Below, in pieces: positions 51,147 to 62,736 of a stretch of 64,000 nt of DNA. A program made the translations under genes and the position numbers. The first letter of the stretch is position 1. Each line of letters opens with the position of its first letter. The DNA lies in assembly GCF_020616555.1 (NCBI RefSeq), contig NZ_CP085173.1, forward strand, positions 3,607,501 through 3,671,500. The letters run 5' to 3'. Below the pieces are notes generated by a model that did not search any database, was not told where the DNA came from, and saw only the letters and a list, made by a program, of their open reading frames with translations. Source of the stretch: Streptomyces longhuiensis. Its GTDB lineage: Bacteria > Actinomycetota > Actinomycetes > Streptomycetales > Streptomycetaceae.

Positions 51147-51449
51147 CAGGATTCGTCTGGCCTTCCCAAGTGGAGCGTTTGATGGCTTGTTAGGTAGGCG
51201 AGGTGGGTGCGAGTGGCGTGGAGGCTTACATCGTAGTCTCGCCTGCACGACCACGGCGCGAGGGTCTTCGCCATTGTCAGCAGATGATTCCCCGCTCCGC
51301 TAATGGGGACGTGCCGACGGAGTGTCGCGTTCCCCCAATGGGGGCGCATATGCCAAAAGGCGGCCGAATTTCTCCGGCCGCCCCTGTTCAGCAGCGCTCC
51401 GCGACTGACGCAGTGTCAGAAAAAGAACTTCCCGGTCTCACGGACCGGA
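51147..51449 (-). other. mreB upstream region
   Basis: About 300 bases. The right end holds the ndk terminator (51355-51382). The rest must contain the mre promoter(s). A TACGAT near 51230 fits a -10 but lacks a clear -35. No gene is seen. Confidence 0.4.
51355..51382 (-). terminator. Intrinsic terminator of ndk
   Basis: On the minus strand GGCGGCCG and CGGCCGCC (8 bp) enclose GAGAAATT and are followed by TTTT. It lies about 70 bases beyond the ndk stop. Confidence 0.8.
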
Positions 51450-51863
51450 CTACACCTGTCCAGGGAAGAAGATCTTCAGCTCGCGCTCGGCCGACTCCTC
51501 CGAGTCCGAGGCGTGGATCAGGTTCTCGCGGACGATGGTGCCGAAGTCGCCGCGGACGGAGCCCGGAGCGGCGGCGATCGGGTCGGTCGGACCGGCCAGC
51601 TGACGCACACCCTCGATGACCCGCTCGCCCTCGACGACGAGAGCCACCACGGGCCCGGACGCCATGAAGGCGACCAGCGGCTCGTAGAAGGGCTTGCCCT
51701 TGTGCTCGCCGTAGTGCTGCTCCAGGGTGTCCTGGTCCAGGTTCCGCAGCTCCAGCGCGCTGATCGTCCAGCCGGCCTTGCGCTCGATCCGGCCGATGAT
51801 CTCGCCGACGAGACCGCGGCGGACGGCGTCGGGCTTGAGAAGGACAAGAGTGCGCTGACTCAT
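51450..51863 (-). CDS. ndk: Nucleoside diphosphate kinase
   Basis: Ndk balances nucleoside triphosphates by a phosphohistidine intermediate. The 137-residue product begins QRTLVLLKPDAVRRGLVGEI and contains RNLIHASDSEESAERELKIF with the active-site histidine. GSVRGDFG and TDPIAAAPGS are also typical. It is downstream of folC and the DUF4233 gene on the same strand, and its own terminator follows. Confidence 0.98.
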   Translation of the reverse strand: MSQRTLVLLKPDAVRRGLVGEIIGRIERKAGWTISALELRNLDQDTLEQHYGEHKGKPFYEPLVAFMASGPVVALVVEGERVIEGVRQLAGPTDPIAAAPGSVRGDFGTIVRENLIHASDSEESAERELKIFFPGQV

Positions 51864-51912
51864 GGTGCGGCTCCAAAATCTTCGTGGGATGTCCGCACGA
51901 TACCGGGCACGG

Positions 51913-52266
51913 CTACGCGGTGTTACCTCCGGCCTCGGCCTGGGCCGCCCACCTGGCCTTGGCCTCGTCGATCCTGCGGCCGAAGTGGACGGAGGCCCAC
52001 CAGAGCCCGGCGAAGCAGAGACCCAGGATGAACATCATCGGCACGACGAACCCGCTGGCGACGAGCGCCGCTTGAAGCACCCACCCCAGCTCGATGCCAC
52101 CACGCCGCCCGAGCGCCCCGCACAGCAGCACGGACAGCAGCATGGCGACACCGCACACGCCCCACACGACCCCGCCCGAGAGGTCGGGGTCCTTCATGGC
52201 GACGAGTCCGGCGAAGCCGATGACGAAGAACTCGCCGATCAGGGTCGATGAACACAGCACGCGCAC
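51913..52266 (-). CDS. DUF4233 small membrane protein
   Basis: A 117-residue protein with four predicted spans (LIGEFFVIGFAGLVAMKD, VVWGVCGVAMLLSVLLCG, LGWVLQAALVASGFVVPM, MFILGLCFAGLWWASVHFG) and a short charged C-terminus. This matches DUF4233, which in actinobacteria regularly follows folC. It starts with GTG 6 bases after the folC stop, so the genes are coupled. The function is unknown. Confidence 0.85.
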   Translation of the reverse strand: MRVLCSSTLIGEFFVIGFAGLVAMKDPDLSGGVVWGVCGVAMLLSVLLCGALGRRGGIELGWVLQAALVASGFVVPMMFILGLCFAGLWWASVHFGRRIDEAKARWAAQAEAGGNTA

Positions 52267-52272
52267 AGCGGA

Positions 52273-53784
52273 TCAGCCCTTCCCCAACAGCAGCCGGGCC
52301 TCGCCGACAGTGATCACGGACCCGGTGACGAGCACGCCGCCGCCGGAGAACTCGCCCTCTTCCTCGGCCAGCGTGATGGCGGCCTCGAGGGCGTCGTCGA
52401 GGCGGGGCTCGACCTGCACGCGCTCGTCCCCGAAGACCTCGACCGCGATGGCGGCGAGCTCGTCGGCGTCCATCGCGCGATGGCTGGAGTTCTGCGTGAC
52501 GACGACCTCGGCGAAGATCGGCTCGAAGGCCTCGAGCACCCCGCGCACGTTCTTGTCGCCGCTCGCTCCGACGACTCCCACCAGCCGGCTGAAGTCGAAG
52601 ACCTCGCTGATGGCCTCGGCGGTGACGCGGGCGCCGGCCGGGTTGTGCGCGGCGTCGAGCACCACGGTGGGCGAACGCCTCACGACCTCGAGCCGGCCGG
52701 GCGACGTGGCGCCGGCGAAGGCCTGGCGGACGGTGTCCACATCGAGCAGCCGGGCCTGCTCGGAGCCGATCCCGAAGAAGGCCTCGACGGCGGCCAGCGC
52801 GACAGCCGCGTTGTGCGCCTGGTGGGCGCCGTGCAGCGGGAGGAAGATCCCGTCGTACTCGCCGCCGAGCCCGCGCAGGGTCAACAGCTGCCCGCCCACG
52901 GCGACCTGCCGGGAGACGACACCGAACTCGAGCCCTTCCCGGGCCACGGTGGCGTCCACCTCGACGGCCTTCTTCAGGAGCACCTGCGCGGCGTCGACGG
53001 GCTGCTGCGCCATGATCACCGTGGCGCCCTGCTTGATGATTCCGGCCTTCTCCTGGGCGATCTCGCCAGGGGTGGAGCCCAGCCGGTCCGTGTGGTCCAG
53101 ATCGATGGGCGTCACGACGGCCACCGAAGCGTCGATCACATTGGTGGCATCCCAGCTGCCGCCCATTCCGACCTCGACGACGGCGGCATCGACCGGCGCG
53201 TCGGCGAAGGCGGCATACGCCATCCCCGTGAGCACCTCGAAAAAGGAAAGCCGGAATTCCTCTTTCTGGTCGACCATCTCCACATACGGGGCGATGTCCC
53301 GATAGGTCTCGATGAACCGCTCGTAGTCGATCGGCGCGCCGTCGAGACTGATGCGCTCGGTGATCGACTGGACGTGAGGCGACGTATAACGCCCGGTGCG
53401 CAGTTCGAAAGCGCCGAGAAGGGCCTCGATCATGCGGGCCGTGGACGTCTTGCCGTTCGTCCCCGTGATGTGGATCGAGGGATAGGCGCGCTGCGGGTCA
53501 CCGAGCACGTCCATCAGAGCGGCGATACGCGAGACGGACGGCTCCAGTTTGGTCTCGCCCCACCGCCCCGCGAGCTCGGTCTCGACCTCTCGCAGGGCCT
53601 CGGCCACCTGGGGATCCTGCGGCCGCCCGGGCACGCCGTCCCCCTGCGGAGCACCCCCCTGCGTCCGGAGGGTACGGCTGCCGGCCTCGATCAGTGCCAG
53701 ATCGGGGTCACGCTCGGTCTCGGCGTCCACGATGTCGTCGAAGCCGTCGGATTCGCCGCTGTCGCGCGGGGGGAGCTCACTCAC
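52273..53784 (-). CDS. folC: Bifunctional folylpolyglutamate/dihydrofolate synthase
   Basis: FolC adds glutamate to dihydropteroate and folates. The 503-residue product has [20 protein letters not shown] (P-loop), [20 protein letters not shown] (folate loop), [16 protein letters not shown] and [14 protein letters not shown]. The first 80 residues are acidic and not part of the family. I chose the GTG at 53784: a TAGACT hexamer ends 7 bases before it, suggesting a leaderless mRNA; an upstream GTG adds ten residues. It heads folC-DUF4233-ndk and is divergent from the mreB-like gene. Confidence 0.96.
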   Translation of the reverse strand: MSELPPRDSGESDGFDDIVDAETERDPDLALIEAGSRTLRTQGGAPQGDGVPGRPQDPQVAEALREVETELAGRWGETKLEPSVSRIAALMDVLGDPQRAYPSIHITGTNGKTSTARMIEALLGAFELRTGRYTSPHVQSITERISLDGAPIDYERFIETYRDIAPYVEMVDQKEEFRLSFFEVLTGMAYAAFADAPVDAAVVEVGMGGSWDATNVIDASVAVVTPIDLDHTDRLGSTPGEIAQEKAGIIKQGATVIMAQQPVDAAQVLLKKAVEVDATVAREGLEFGVVSRQVAVGGQLLTLRGLGGEYDGIFLPLHGAHQAHNAAVALAAVEAFFGIGSEQARLLDVDTVRQAFAGATSPGRLEVVRRSPTVVLDAAHNPAGARVTAEAISEVFDFSRLVGVVGASGDKNVRGVLEAFEPIFAEVVVTQNSSHRAMDADELAAIAVEVFGDERVQVEPRLDDALEAAITLAEEEGEFSGGGVLVTGSVITVGEARLLLGKG

Positions 53785-53791
53785 ACGAGCC

Positions 53792-53797
53792 AGTCTA
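53792..53797 (-). promoter_or_regulatory. Candidate -10 hexamer, leaderless folC
   Basis: TAGACT on the minus strand, 7 bases before the GTG at 53784. Confidence 0.45.
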
Positions 53798-53917
53798 CGG
53801 AGAACCACCGACACAGCCCGGCCCCCACCCCACCCGGCAAGCCAGGGACTTTCGGCCCGTCCGTTTCAGGACCTTGGTCCATCCGGACCGCGGCATCACC
53901 CTGCAAACTTGGCGATC

Positions 53918-54916
53918 ATGGACATAGGCATCGATCTCGGCACCGCCAACACTCTTCTCTACGTACGCGGCAAGGGGATCGTGCTCAACGAGCCGTCTGT
54001 GGTGGCGCGGAAACAGAACAGGACGACCGTCGCCGTCGGCACGGAAGCCAAAGAGACACTCGGCCGCACCCCGGGCTCCATCACCACGATCCGCCCCCTC
54101 CGCGACGGCGTGATCAGCGACTACGAGGCGGCGGAGGAGATGCTCCGCCACTTCGTGCGCATGGCGGTCCCGGGCCGCCGCCCCAGGACCCGCATGGTCA
54201 TCTGCGTCCCGAGCGGAGTCACTCCGGTGGAGCGCCGGGCGATCGTCCACGCGGCACAACGAGCCGGAGCCCGGGCGGTCCACGTCATCGAGGAGCCCAT
54301 GGCCGCGGCGATGGGCGCGGGCCTCCCGGTGGCCGAGGCGCGCGGCTCGATGGTCGTGGACATAGGCGGCGGCACCACGGAGGTGGCGGTGATCTCGCTG
54401 GGCGGCATCGTCACCGCCCAGTCCCTGCGCGTCGGGGGCGACCGCATGGACGAGGCGATCACGAACCACGTACGCAAGGCACACGGCCTGCTGATCGGCG
54501 AACGCACCGCGGAGGCCGTCAAACTGGCCATCGGCTCAGCGGCCCCGGCCGGGGACCTCTCCGAAACGGGCACCTTCACGGTGCGAGGCCGTCAAAGACT
54601 GGCCGGCCTCCCCCACACCGCGACCCTCACCACCCAAGAGATCCGGGAAGCCCTCGACTCCCCCGTCGAAGCGATCGTCTCGGCGCTCAGGGCAACCCTC
54701 GAGGAGTGCCCGCCGGAGCTCTCCGGCGACGTCATGGAGCATGGCATCGTGCTGACGGGCGGCGGCGCGCTGCTTCCGGGCCTGGACGTGCGCATGACGG
54801 AGGCGACAGGCATCCCGGTCTTCCCCGCGGAGGCCCCGCTGGACAGCGTGGCGCTGGGCTGCGGCAAGTGCGTGGAGGACTTCGACTCGCTCCAGCGCCT
54901 GCTGAAGGCCGCGTAA
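53918..54916 (+). CDS. MreB-like (Mbl) actin paralogue
   Basis: The 332-residue product is a full actin-like protein: [60 protein letters not shown] and [19 protein letters not shown]. It is close to the MreB at 50115 across its length but differs at the ends; it lacks the amphipathic N-terminal FIGRD of that copy. All nucleotide-binding motifs are intact. The ATG at 53918 lacks a clear ribosome site. In S. coelicolor the known mbl lies elsewhere (SCO2451), so a copy between folC and valS looks like an added paralogue. A membrane protein gene follows on the same strand. Confidence 0.92.
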   Translation: MDIGIDLGTANTLLYVRGKGIVLNEPSVVARKQNRTTVAVGTEAKETLGRTPGSITTIRPLRDGVISDYEAAEEMLRHFVRMAVPGRRPRTRMVICVPSGVTPVERRAIVHAAQRAGARAVHVIEEPMAAAMGAGLPVAEARGSMVVDIGGGTTEVAVISLGGIVTAQSLRVGGDRMDEAITNHVRKAHGLLIGERTAEAVKLAIGSAAPAGDLSETGTFTVRGRQRLAGLPHTATLTTQEIREALDSPVEAIVSALRATLEECPPELSGDVMEHGIVLTGGGALLPGLDVRMTEATGIPVFPAEAPLDSVALGCGKCVEDFDSLQRLLKAA

Positions 54917-55033
54917 GTGGCCTGCGCCCAAGGGCGCGTGGCGGCCGGAAAGGGCTGACCCGAACCGGGGACGCCGGGAGACCCCCCGGCGCGGTGCGCC
55001 CCCGGCCCCGTACGGAGAAGGTCCAATCGGACC

Positions 55034-55690
55034 ATGTGGTACGCACACAACCCCGGCCGCCGCGCACGCCAACTCCTGGGCGACGGCGCCGCCCTGCTGT
55101 GGACGGCGCTCTGGGCAGCGGTGGCGCTGGCCATGCACCGGCTGGTACAGCCGGCGTCCCCACCGGCCCCCCACCGCCCCCGTATCCCGCTTCTCGGCAG
55201 CTCGGTGGACGGAGCGCTGCGGGGCGTGGCGCACGCGGGCGACCGGATCGTGAGCGCGGCACCGGCACCGCAGGGCCCCGCGGCCGCACAGGCCCTCGCG
55301 GTCCTGGGCACGGCGGCGCTCTTCCTGATCCCGGTCGGCCTGATGCTCACGGTGTGGCTGCCCCGCCGCATCCGCTGGACGCGCCAGGCGGCGGCAGCGC
55401 AGGAGCTGGCGGGGACGGAGGACGGCCGTGAACTCCTGGCGCTGAGGGCGCTGTTGCGGCCGCTGGACGAACTGGCGGCGACGGCGGAACTGCTCCCGGC
55501 CGCGCCCCACGAGACCTCGGACCAGGACCTGGACGCGGACCTGGACCCGGACCCGGACTCGGACCTCGAACTGGACGTCCCCCCTGGCCCCGGCCCGGGC
55601 TCGCTGGCGAAGGGCTGGCGAGAGGCGGACCCGGTGGTGCTGGACGCGCTGGCGGACGCGGAGCTGCAACGCCTGGGGCTACGAACGTAA
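55034..55690 (+). CDS. Two-span membrane protein, unknown function
   Basis: The 218-residue product has two hydrophobic segments (LLWTALWAAVALAMHRL near residue 21 and LAVLGTAALFLIPVGLMLTV near residue 88), a basic stretch after the second and an acidic C-terminus rich in Asp-Pro repeats. A small helical end (VVLDALADAELQRLG) follows. No family is recognised. It lies 117 bases after the mreB-like gene; both are on the plus strand between the minus-strand folC and valS. A GGTCC-AATC-GGACC hairpin abuts its ATG and overlaps the GGAGAAGG ribosome site. Confidence 0.7.
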   Translation: MWYAHNPGRRARQLLGDGAALLWTALWAAVALAMHRLVQPASPPAPHRPRIPLLGSSVDGALRGVAHAGDRIVSAAPAPQGPAAAQALAVLGTAALFLIPVGLMLTVWLPRRIRWTRQAAAAQELAGTEDGRELLALRALLRPLDELAATAELLPAAPHETSDQDLDADLDPDPDSDLELDVPPGPGPGSLAKGWREADPVVLDALADAELQRLGLRT

Positions 55691-55715
55691 AGCCCCGCGC
55701 CACTACGGAAAACGC

Positions 55716-55754
55716 GAAGGCCCCCCGGAACCATGAGGATTCCGGGGGGCCTTC
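55716..55754. terminator. 15-bp perfect hairpin between convergent membrane protein gene and valS
   Basis: Perfect arms at 55716-55730 and 55740-55754 with a nine-base loop, 25 bases after the plus-strand stop and about 60 bases beyond the valS stop. It can end transcription from both sides. Confidence 0.85.
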
Positions 55755-55816
55755 ACCGCACTTCACGCACGACGGACGCATGCGAAGCGCGTCTCGCTTC
55801 GGACGCGTCAGCCACG

Positions 55817-58447
<2,631 letters not shown>

Positions 58448-58453
58448 GGGCCC

Positions 58454-58459
58454 AGTTTA
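58454..58459 (-). promoter_or_regulatory. Candidate -10 hexamer, leaderless valS
   Basis: TAAACT on the minus strand, 6 bases before the GTG at 58447. Confidence 0.5.
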
Positions 58460-58632
58460 GAGGCGCGGCAGGGGTGCCCCGAAACCGGATTCCCGTGCGA
58501 CGCGGCGGCCGCCCCGGCCATGTGGCACAACCTTTCAACAACATGGCACCGATCCGACTCTGGGTTCCCCACGCACGGTCACCTTCCGCCAGGATGTTCG
58601 GAACGCATAAGCATCGGGAGGGAACCCCAGAA

Positions 58633-59607
58633 ATGAGCTACAACCAGCCGGGCCCGTACGGCGGGCAGCAGCCTCAGCAGCCCGGACCCTACGGCCAGCC
58701 GCAGCCGGGCCCCTACGGCCAGCAGCCCCCGGCCGCGCCCCAGCCCGGCTACGGCTACCCGCAGCAGGCCCCGCAGGGCGTCCCGCCGCAGCAGCCCCCC
58801 TACGGCCAGCCGCAGCAGCCGTACGGCCAGCCGGGCGGCTACAGCCAGCCCCAGCAGCCCGGCCCCTACGGGCAGCACCCCCAGGCCCCCTACGGCCAGG
58901 TCCCCCCGCCCCCCGGCCCGCCCCAGGGCGGCAAGAAGAAGACGGGCCTGATCATCGGCGCGGTGGCCGTGGTCGCCGCGATCGGCGTGGGCGCGTACTT
59001 CGTCTTCGGCGGTGGCGGCTCGTCCGTGGCCGACGACGGCCCCCACAAGCTGACGACGCCGGCGACGGTGCTCGGGGAGTACAAGAAGGCCGCGAGCGGC
59101 GACGACTCCAGCATGAGCGACAAGGACGTCAAGGACGCCGAGAAGAACGGCGTCAAGAACGCCCAGGGCGTCGGCGCGGAGTACCAGGCCGGCGACACCA
59201 AGACGAACCCGCTCGCGGTCAAGTACCTGAAGTTCATGGGCGTGTACGGCGAGATCTCCGACCCGGAGAAGGTCGTCGACGGGATGTTCGCCGAGATGAA
59301 GGCGAAGTCTTCGTCGGACAACTCCGACACCGGTGAGCTGGTCGGCAGCCCGCAGAGCTTCGACTCCGACGGCGCGGTACTGAAGTGCCAGGAGACGAAG
59401 ATCAAGAACGACACGCCCAGCAGCGGCGAGACCTCCTCCGCCCCCAAGGAGATGTCGATGCCGATCTGCATCTGGGGTGACCACAGCACCCTCGGCATCG
59501 TCATCCCCGTCGATCTCGCGACGGCCATGACGGGCAAGAGCGCGGATCTGCAGAGCGCCGCCGACACGTCGACCAAGCTCCGCGGCGAGGTCCGCGTCAA
59601 GTCCTGA
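58633..59607 (+). CDS. Membrane protein with Pro/Gly/Tyr/Gln repeats, unknown extracellular domain
   Basis: The 324-residue product starts with about 100 residues of PGPYGQ-like repeats (PGPYGQPQPGPYGQQ), likely disordered in the cytoplasm. One membrane segment follows (TGLIIGAVAVVAAIGVGAYF, about 105-124), then an outside domain of about 200 residues with two cysteines (VLKCQETKI and PICIWGD) that may pair. This plan is common among Streptomyces wall- and signalling-associated proteins, but I recognise no functional family. The ATG at 58633 has a GGAGGG ribosome site; the longer frame from 58474 does not. It is followed by a perfect hairpin. Confidence 0.8.
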   Translation: MSYNQPGPYGGQQPQQPGPYGQPQPGPYGQQPPAAPQPGYGYPQQAPQGVPPQQPPYGQPQQPYGQPGGYSQPQQPGPYGQHPQAPYGQVPPPPGPPQGGKKKTGLIIGAVAVVAAIGVGAYFVFGGGGSSVADDGPHKLTTPATVLGEYKKAASGDDSSMSDKDVKDAEKNGVKNAQGVGAEYQAGDTKTNPLAVKYLKFMGVYGEISDPEKVVDGMFAEMKAKSSSDNSDTGELVGSPQSFDSDGAVLKCQETKIKNDTPSSGETSSAPKEMSMPICIWGDHSTLGIVIPVDLATAMTGKSADLQSAADTSTKLRGEVRVKS

Positions 59608-59638
59608 CCTCGCCCGGCACCTCAGGCACGGCATGAAA

Positions 59639-59670
59639 GAAGGGCCCCGGTCACCCGACCGGGGCCCTTC
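59639..59670. terminator. 14-bp perfect hairpin between convergent membrane protein and clpX
   Basis: Arms 59639-59652 and 59657-59670 with an ACCC loop, about 30 bases after the plus-strand stop and 18 bases beyond the clpX stop. Confidence 0.85.
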
Positions 59671-59688
59671 CCATGTCTCACGTACGCG

Positions 59689-60975
59689 CTACGCCGACTT
59701 CTGCTCTCCGCTGCCCGAGCCGCGGACGTCGCGAGGGATCAGTGTCGGGTTCACGTTCGAGAGGACGACCTCTGCCGTGATGACGACGCGGGCCACGTCC
59801 TTGCGGGAGGGGACCTCGTACATCACCGACTGGAGGACTTCCTCCATGATCGCGCGCAGGCCGCGCGCGCCGGTGCGGCGCAGGATGGCCTGGTCGGCGA
59901 TGGCCTCCAGGGCCTCGCGCTCGAAGTCCAGCTCCACGCCGTCGAGTTCGAAGAGGCGCTGGTACTGCTTCACCAGGGCGTTGCGCGGCTCCAGGAGGAT
60001 CTGGAGAAGCGCCTCGCGGTCCAGGTTGTGGACCGAGGTGATGACGGGGAGACGGCCGATGAACTCGGGGATCATCCCGAACTTCACCAGGTCCTCCGGC
60101 ATGACCTCCTGGAACTGGTCCTTCTCCTCCAGCTCGCGCTTGGAGTGGATCGTCGCGCCGAAGCCGATGCCCTTGGCACCCGCCCGCGACTCGATGATCT
60201 TCTCCAGGCCGGCGAACGCGCCGCCCACGATGAACAGCACGTTCGTCGTGTCGATCTGGATGAACTCCTGATGGGGGTGCTTGCGGCCGCCCTGGGGCGG
60301 GACGGAAGCCGTGGTCCCCTCGAGGATCTTGAGCAGGGCCTGCTGGACGCCCTCACCGGACACATCGCGCGTGATCGACGGGTTCTCGCTCTTACGGGCG
60401 ACCTTGTCGATCTCGTCGATGTAGATGATCCCGGTCTCGGCCTTCTTGACGTCGTAGTCGGCCGCCTGGATCAGCTTCAGGAGGATGTTCTCGACGTCCT
60501 CGCCCACATAGCCGGCCTCCGTGAGCGCCGTCGCGTCGGCGATGGCGAACGGAACGTTCAGCATGCGGGCCAGGGTCTGGGCCAGGAGGGTCTTGCCCGA
60601 GCCCGTGGGGCCCAGGAGCAGGATGTTGGACTTCGACAGCTCGATCGCGTCGTCGCGTCCCTGGGCTCCGCCGTTCTCACCGGCCTGGACCCGCTTGTAA
60701 TGGTTGTACACAGCGACCGAGAGGGCTTTCTTCGCGGCCTCCTGGCCGACGACATAGCCCTCGAGGAACTCGTAGATCTCGCGAGGCTTGGGAAGTTCTT
60801 CCCAGCGGACCTCGCTCGTCTCCGCGAGCTCTTCCTCGATGATCTCGTTGCAGAGGTCGATGCACTCGTCGCAGATGTACACACCGGGGCCTGCGATGAG
60901 CTTCTTGACCTGCTTCTGGCTCTTTCCGCAGAACGAGCACTTGAGCAGATCGCCGCCGTCACCGATGCGTGCCAC
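59689..60975 (-). CDS. clpX: ATP-dependent Clp protease ATP-binding subunit ClpX
   Basis: ClpX unfolds tagged proteins and feeds them to ClpP. The 428-residue product has the N-terminal zinc domain ([14 protein letters not shown] and [12 protein letters not shown]), Walker [19 protein letters not shown], Walker [15 protein letters not shown] and the ClpP-docking IGFGA loop (IGFGATIHS). The start is GTG at 60975, with an AAGGGGAAG ribosome site. It lies 155 bases after clpP2 and a hairpin lies between them, so it may have its own promoter or reduced read-through. Confidence 0.98.
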   Translation of the reverse strand: MARIGDGGDLLKCSFCGKSQKQVKKLIAGPGVYICDECIDLCNEIIEEELAETSEVRWEELPKPREIYEFLEGYVVGQEAAKKALSVAVYNHYKRVQAGENGGAQGRDDAIELSKSNILLLGPTGSGKTLLAQTLARMLNVPFAIADATALTEAGYVGEDVENILLKLIQAADYDVKKAETGIIYIDEIDKVARKSENPSITRDVSGEGVQQALLKILEGTTASVPPQGGRKHPHQEFIQIDTTNVLFIVGGAFAGLEKIIESRAGAKGIGFGATIHSKRELEEKDQFQEVMPEDLVKFGMIPEFIGRLPVITSVHNLDREALLQILLEPRNALVKQYQRLFELDGVELDFEREALEAIADQAILRRTGARGLRAIMEEVLQSVMYEVPSRKDVARVVITAEVVLSNVNPTLIPRDVRGSGSGEQKSA

Positions 60976-61068
60976 GAGGTGCTTCCCCTTCGCCTGGGAG
61001 ACGCTCGCGTAAGCGACTCCTGGTGCCTGTATCCGACGGTACCTTGCCGGGCCCCCCGTTCGGGCCCC

Positions 61069-61106
61069 CCTTGGCACGGTTCACTTCTACGTGAAGCGTG
61101 CCAAGG
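61069..61106 (-). terminator. Hairpin between clpP2 and clpX
   Basis: Ten-base perfect arms CCTTGGCACG (61069-61078) and its complement (61097-61106) plus a five-base inner stem (TTCAC/GTGAA). It lies about 25 bases beyond the clpP2 stop; no U-tract. It could limit transcription into clpX. Confidence 0.55.
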
Positions 61107-61130
61107 AGCGGCAGACGATACAGCGCTGCG

Positions 61131-61790
61131 TCACGCGGCCGCGGAGTTGTTCATCTTCCGGGTGGAGATGATCTGGTCGATCAGGCCGTACGCCAGGGCG
61201 TCCTCGGCCGTCAGGATCTTGTCACGCTCGATGTCGTCGCGGATCTTCTCGATCGGCGTCGTGGAGTGCTTGGCCAGCATCTCCTCGAGCTGCTCACGCA
61301 TCCGGAGGATCTCGTTCGCGGCGATCTCCAGGTCGGAGAGCTGCTCACGGCCGGTGCCGCCGGAGGGCTGGTGGATCAGGACGCGGGCGTTCGGCAGCGC
61401 CATGCGCTTGCCCGGCGTACCGGCCGCGAGGAGCACGGCGGCCGCGGAGGACGCCTGGCCCATGCAGACCGTCTGGATGTCCGGCTTCACGAACTGCATC
61501 GTGTCGTAGATGGCCGTGAGCGCCGTGAAGGAGCCGCCGGGGCTGTTGATGTAGATGGAGATGTCGCGGTCCGGGTCCATCGACTCCAGGCACAGGAGCT
61601 GCGCCATGACGTCGTTGGCGGACGCGTCGTCGATCTGCACGCCGAGGAAGATCACGCGCTCCTCGAAGAGCTTCGCGTACGGGTCGTACTCACGCACGCC
61701 CTGCGAGGTGCGCTCGACGAAGCGCGGGATCACGTAGCGGTTGTCGACCTGCGGGCCGGTGTACAGACCGCTGCCGGGGATGTTGTTCAT
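61131..61790 (-). CDS. clpP2: ATP-dependent Clp protease proteolytic subunit (ClpP2)
   Basis: ClpP forms the proteolytic barrel with ClpX/ClpC. The 219-residue product has the catalytic triad: Ser in [10 protein letters not shown], His in [11 protein letters not shown] and Asp in [35 protein letters not shown] is also typical. It is the second of two adjacent clpP genes, 53 bases after clpP1, a usual actinobacterial arrangement in which both subunits build one mixed barrel. Confidence 0.97.
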   Translation of the reverse strand: MNNIPGSGLYTGPQVDNRYVIPRFVERTSQGVREYDPYAKLFEERVIFLGVQIDDASANDVMAQLLCLESMDPDRDISIYINSPGGSFTALTAIYDTMQFVKPDIQTVCMGQASSAAAVLLAAGTPGKRMALPNARVLIHQPSGGTGREQLSDLEIAANEILRMREQLEEMLAKHSTTPIEKIRDDIERDKILTAEDALAYGLIDQIISTRKMNNSAAA

Positions 61791-61843
61791 GGTCGGTGTT
61801 CCGTCCTTGTGAGGTGGGCTTGGATGACCGCGTAACCGGGGTT

Positions 61844-62464
61844 TCAGGCCCCGGTGCCGCCGCCGCCCGGAACACCCGTAGCGGCACTGATGATCTCGTC
61901 GATGAGGCCGTACTCCTTGGCCTCGTCGGCGGTGTACCAGCGGTCGCGGTCACCGTCACGGATGATCGTCTCGACGGTCTGCCCGGAGTGCCGGGCGGTG
62001 ATCTCCGCCATGCGCTTCTTGGTGCGCAGCAGGTACTCGGCCTGGATCTTGACGTCCGAAGCCGTACCGCCGATGCCGGCGGAGCCCTGGTGCATCAGGA
62101 TGTCCGTGTTCGGAAGCGCGAAGCGCTTGCCCGGAGTACCGCCGGTCAGCAGGAACTGGCCCATGGAGGCGGCCATGCCCATGCCGATGGTGACGACGTC
62201 GTTCTGGATGTACTGCATGGTGTCGTAGACCGCCATGCCGGCCGTCACCGAGCCGCCAGGGCTGTTGATGTAGAGGTAGATGTCCTTGTCCTGGTCGGCA
62301 GCGGCCAGGAGGAGCATCTGGGCAGTGATCTTGTTGGCGATCTCGTCGTCGACCTGCTGGCCCAGGAAGATGATGCGGTCGTTGAGCAGTCGGCTGTAGA
62401 CCTGGTCGCCGAGGCCACCACCGAGGGACGGCTCACCGGCGGCGGAAGGCATCAGATTCGTCAC
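61844..62464 (-). CDS. clpP1: ATP-dependent Clp protease proteolytic subunit (ClpP1)
   Basis: The 206-residue product has Ser in [11 protein letters not shown], His in [12 protein letters not shown] and Asp in [14 protein letters not shown], with [20 protein letters not shown]. The start is GTG at 62464 with an AGGTGG ribosome site; an ATG four codons later is possible. It is first in clpP1-clpP2. A ClgR-type box lies about 170 bases upstream. In Streptomyces clpP1 mutants are blocked in aerial mycelium formation, and ClgR activates this operon. Confidence 0.96.
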   Translation of the reverse strand: MTNLMPSAAGEPSLGGGLGDQVYSRLLNDRIIFLGQQVDDEIANKITAQMLLLAAADQDKDIYLYINSPGGSVTAGMAVYDTMQYIQNDVVTIGMGMAASMGQFLLTGGTPGKRFALPNTDILMHQGSAGIGGTASDVKIQAEYLLRTKKRMAEITARHSGQTVETIIRDGDRDRWYTADEAKEYGLIDEIISAATGVPGGGGTGA

Positions 62465-62634
62465 GTATCCACCTGCTCGTCTCTGACGGCAACGCGCCGT
62501 CTCGCGTCTTATGCGGAGGGCCTGGGGCCCACACCTGCGCACCGCCCTTCGGCGGCGGCTGCGGGGACTCATCTGCCCTCGTATTCATGGACCCTAACGC
62601 GCGGGTCGCTTCGGTGAATCCCGCAAGGGGAACT

Positions 62635-62648
62635 GTTCGCTGTGAGCG
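62635..62648. promoter_or_regulatory. ClgR operator upstream of clpP1
   Basis: GTTCGCTGTGAGCG matches the described ClgR consensus GTTCGC-N5-GCG exactly. It lies about 170 bases before the clpP1 start, in the region between tig and clpP1. A TAGGGT hexamer at about 62595-62600 on the minus strand may be the -10 it serves. Confidence 0.75.
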
Positions 62649-62676
62649 CATGTCGCACCCGGCGCCGCAGGTACGA

Positions 62677-62710
62677 CTGGGCCCCGGGACGGTGTCGTCC
62701 CGGGGCCCAG
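62677..62710 (-). terminator. Terminator of tig
   Basis: Perfect 14-bp arms (62677-62690 and 62697-62710) with a six-base loop, about 27 bases beyond the tig stop. It lies upstream of the clpP1 promoter region and keeps the two units apart. Confidence 0.8.
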
Positions 62711-62736
62711 CCACGCAGATGAGATCAGACCGAGGC

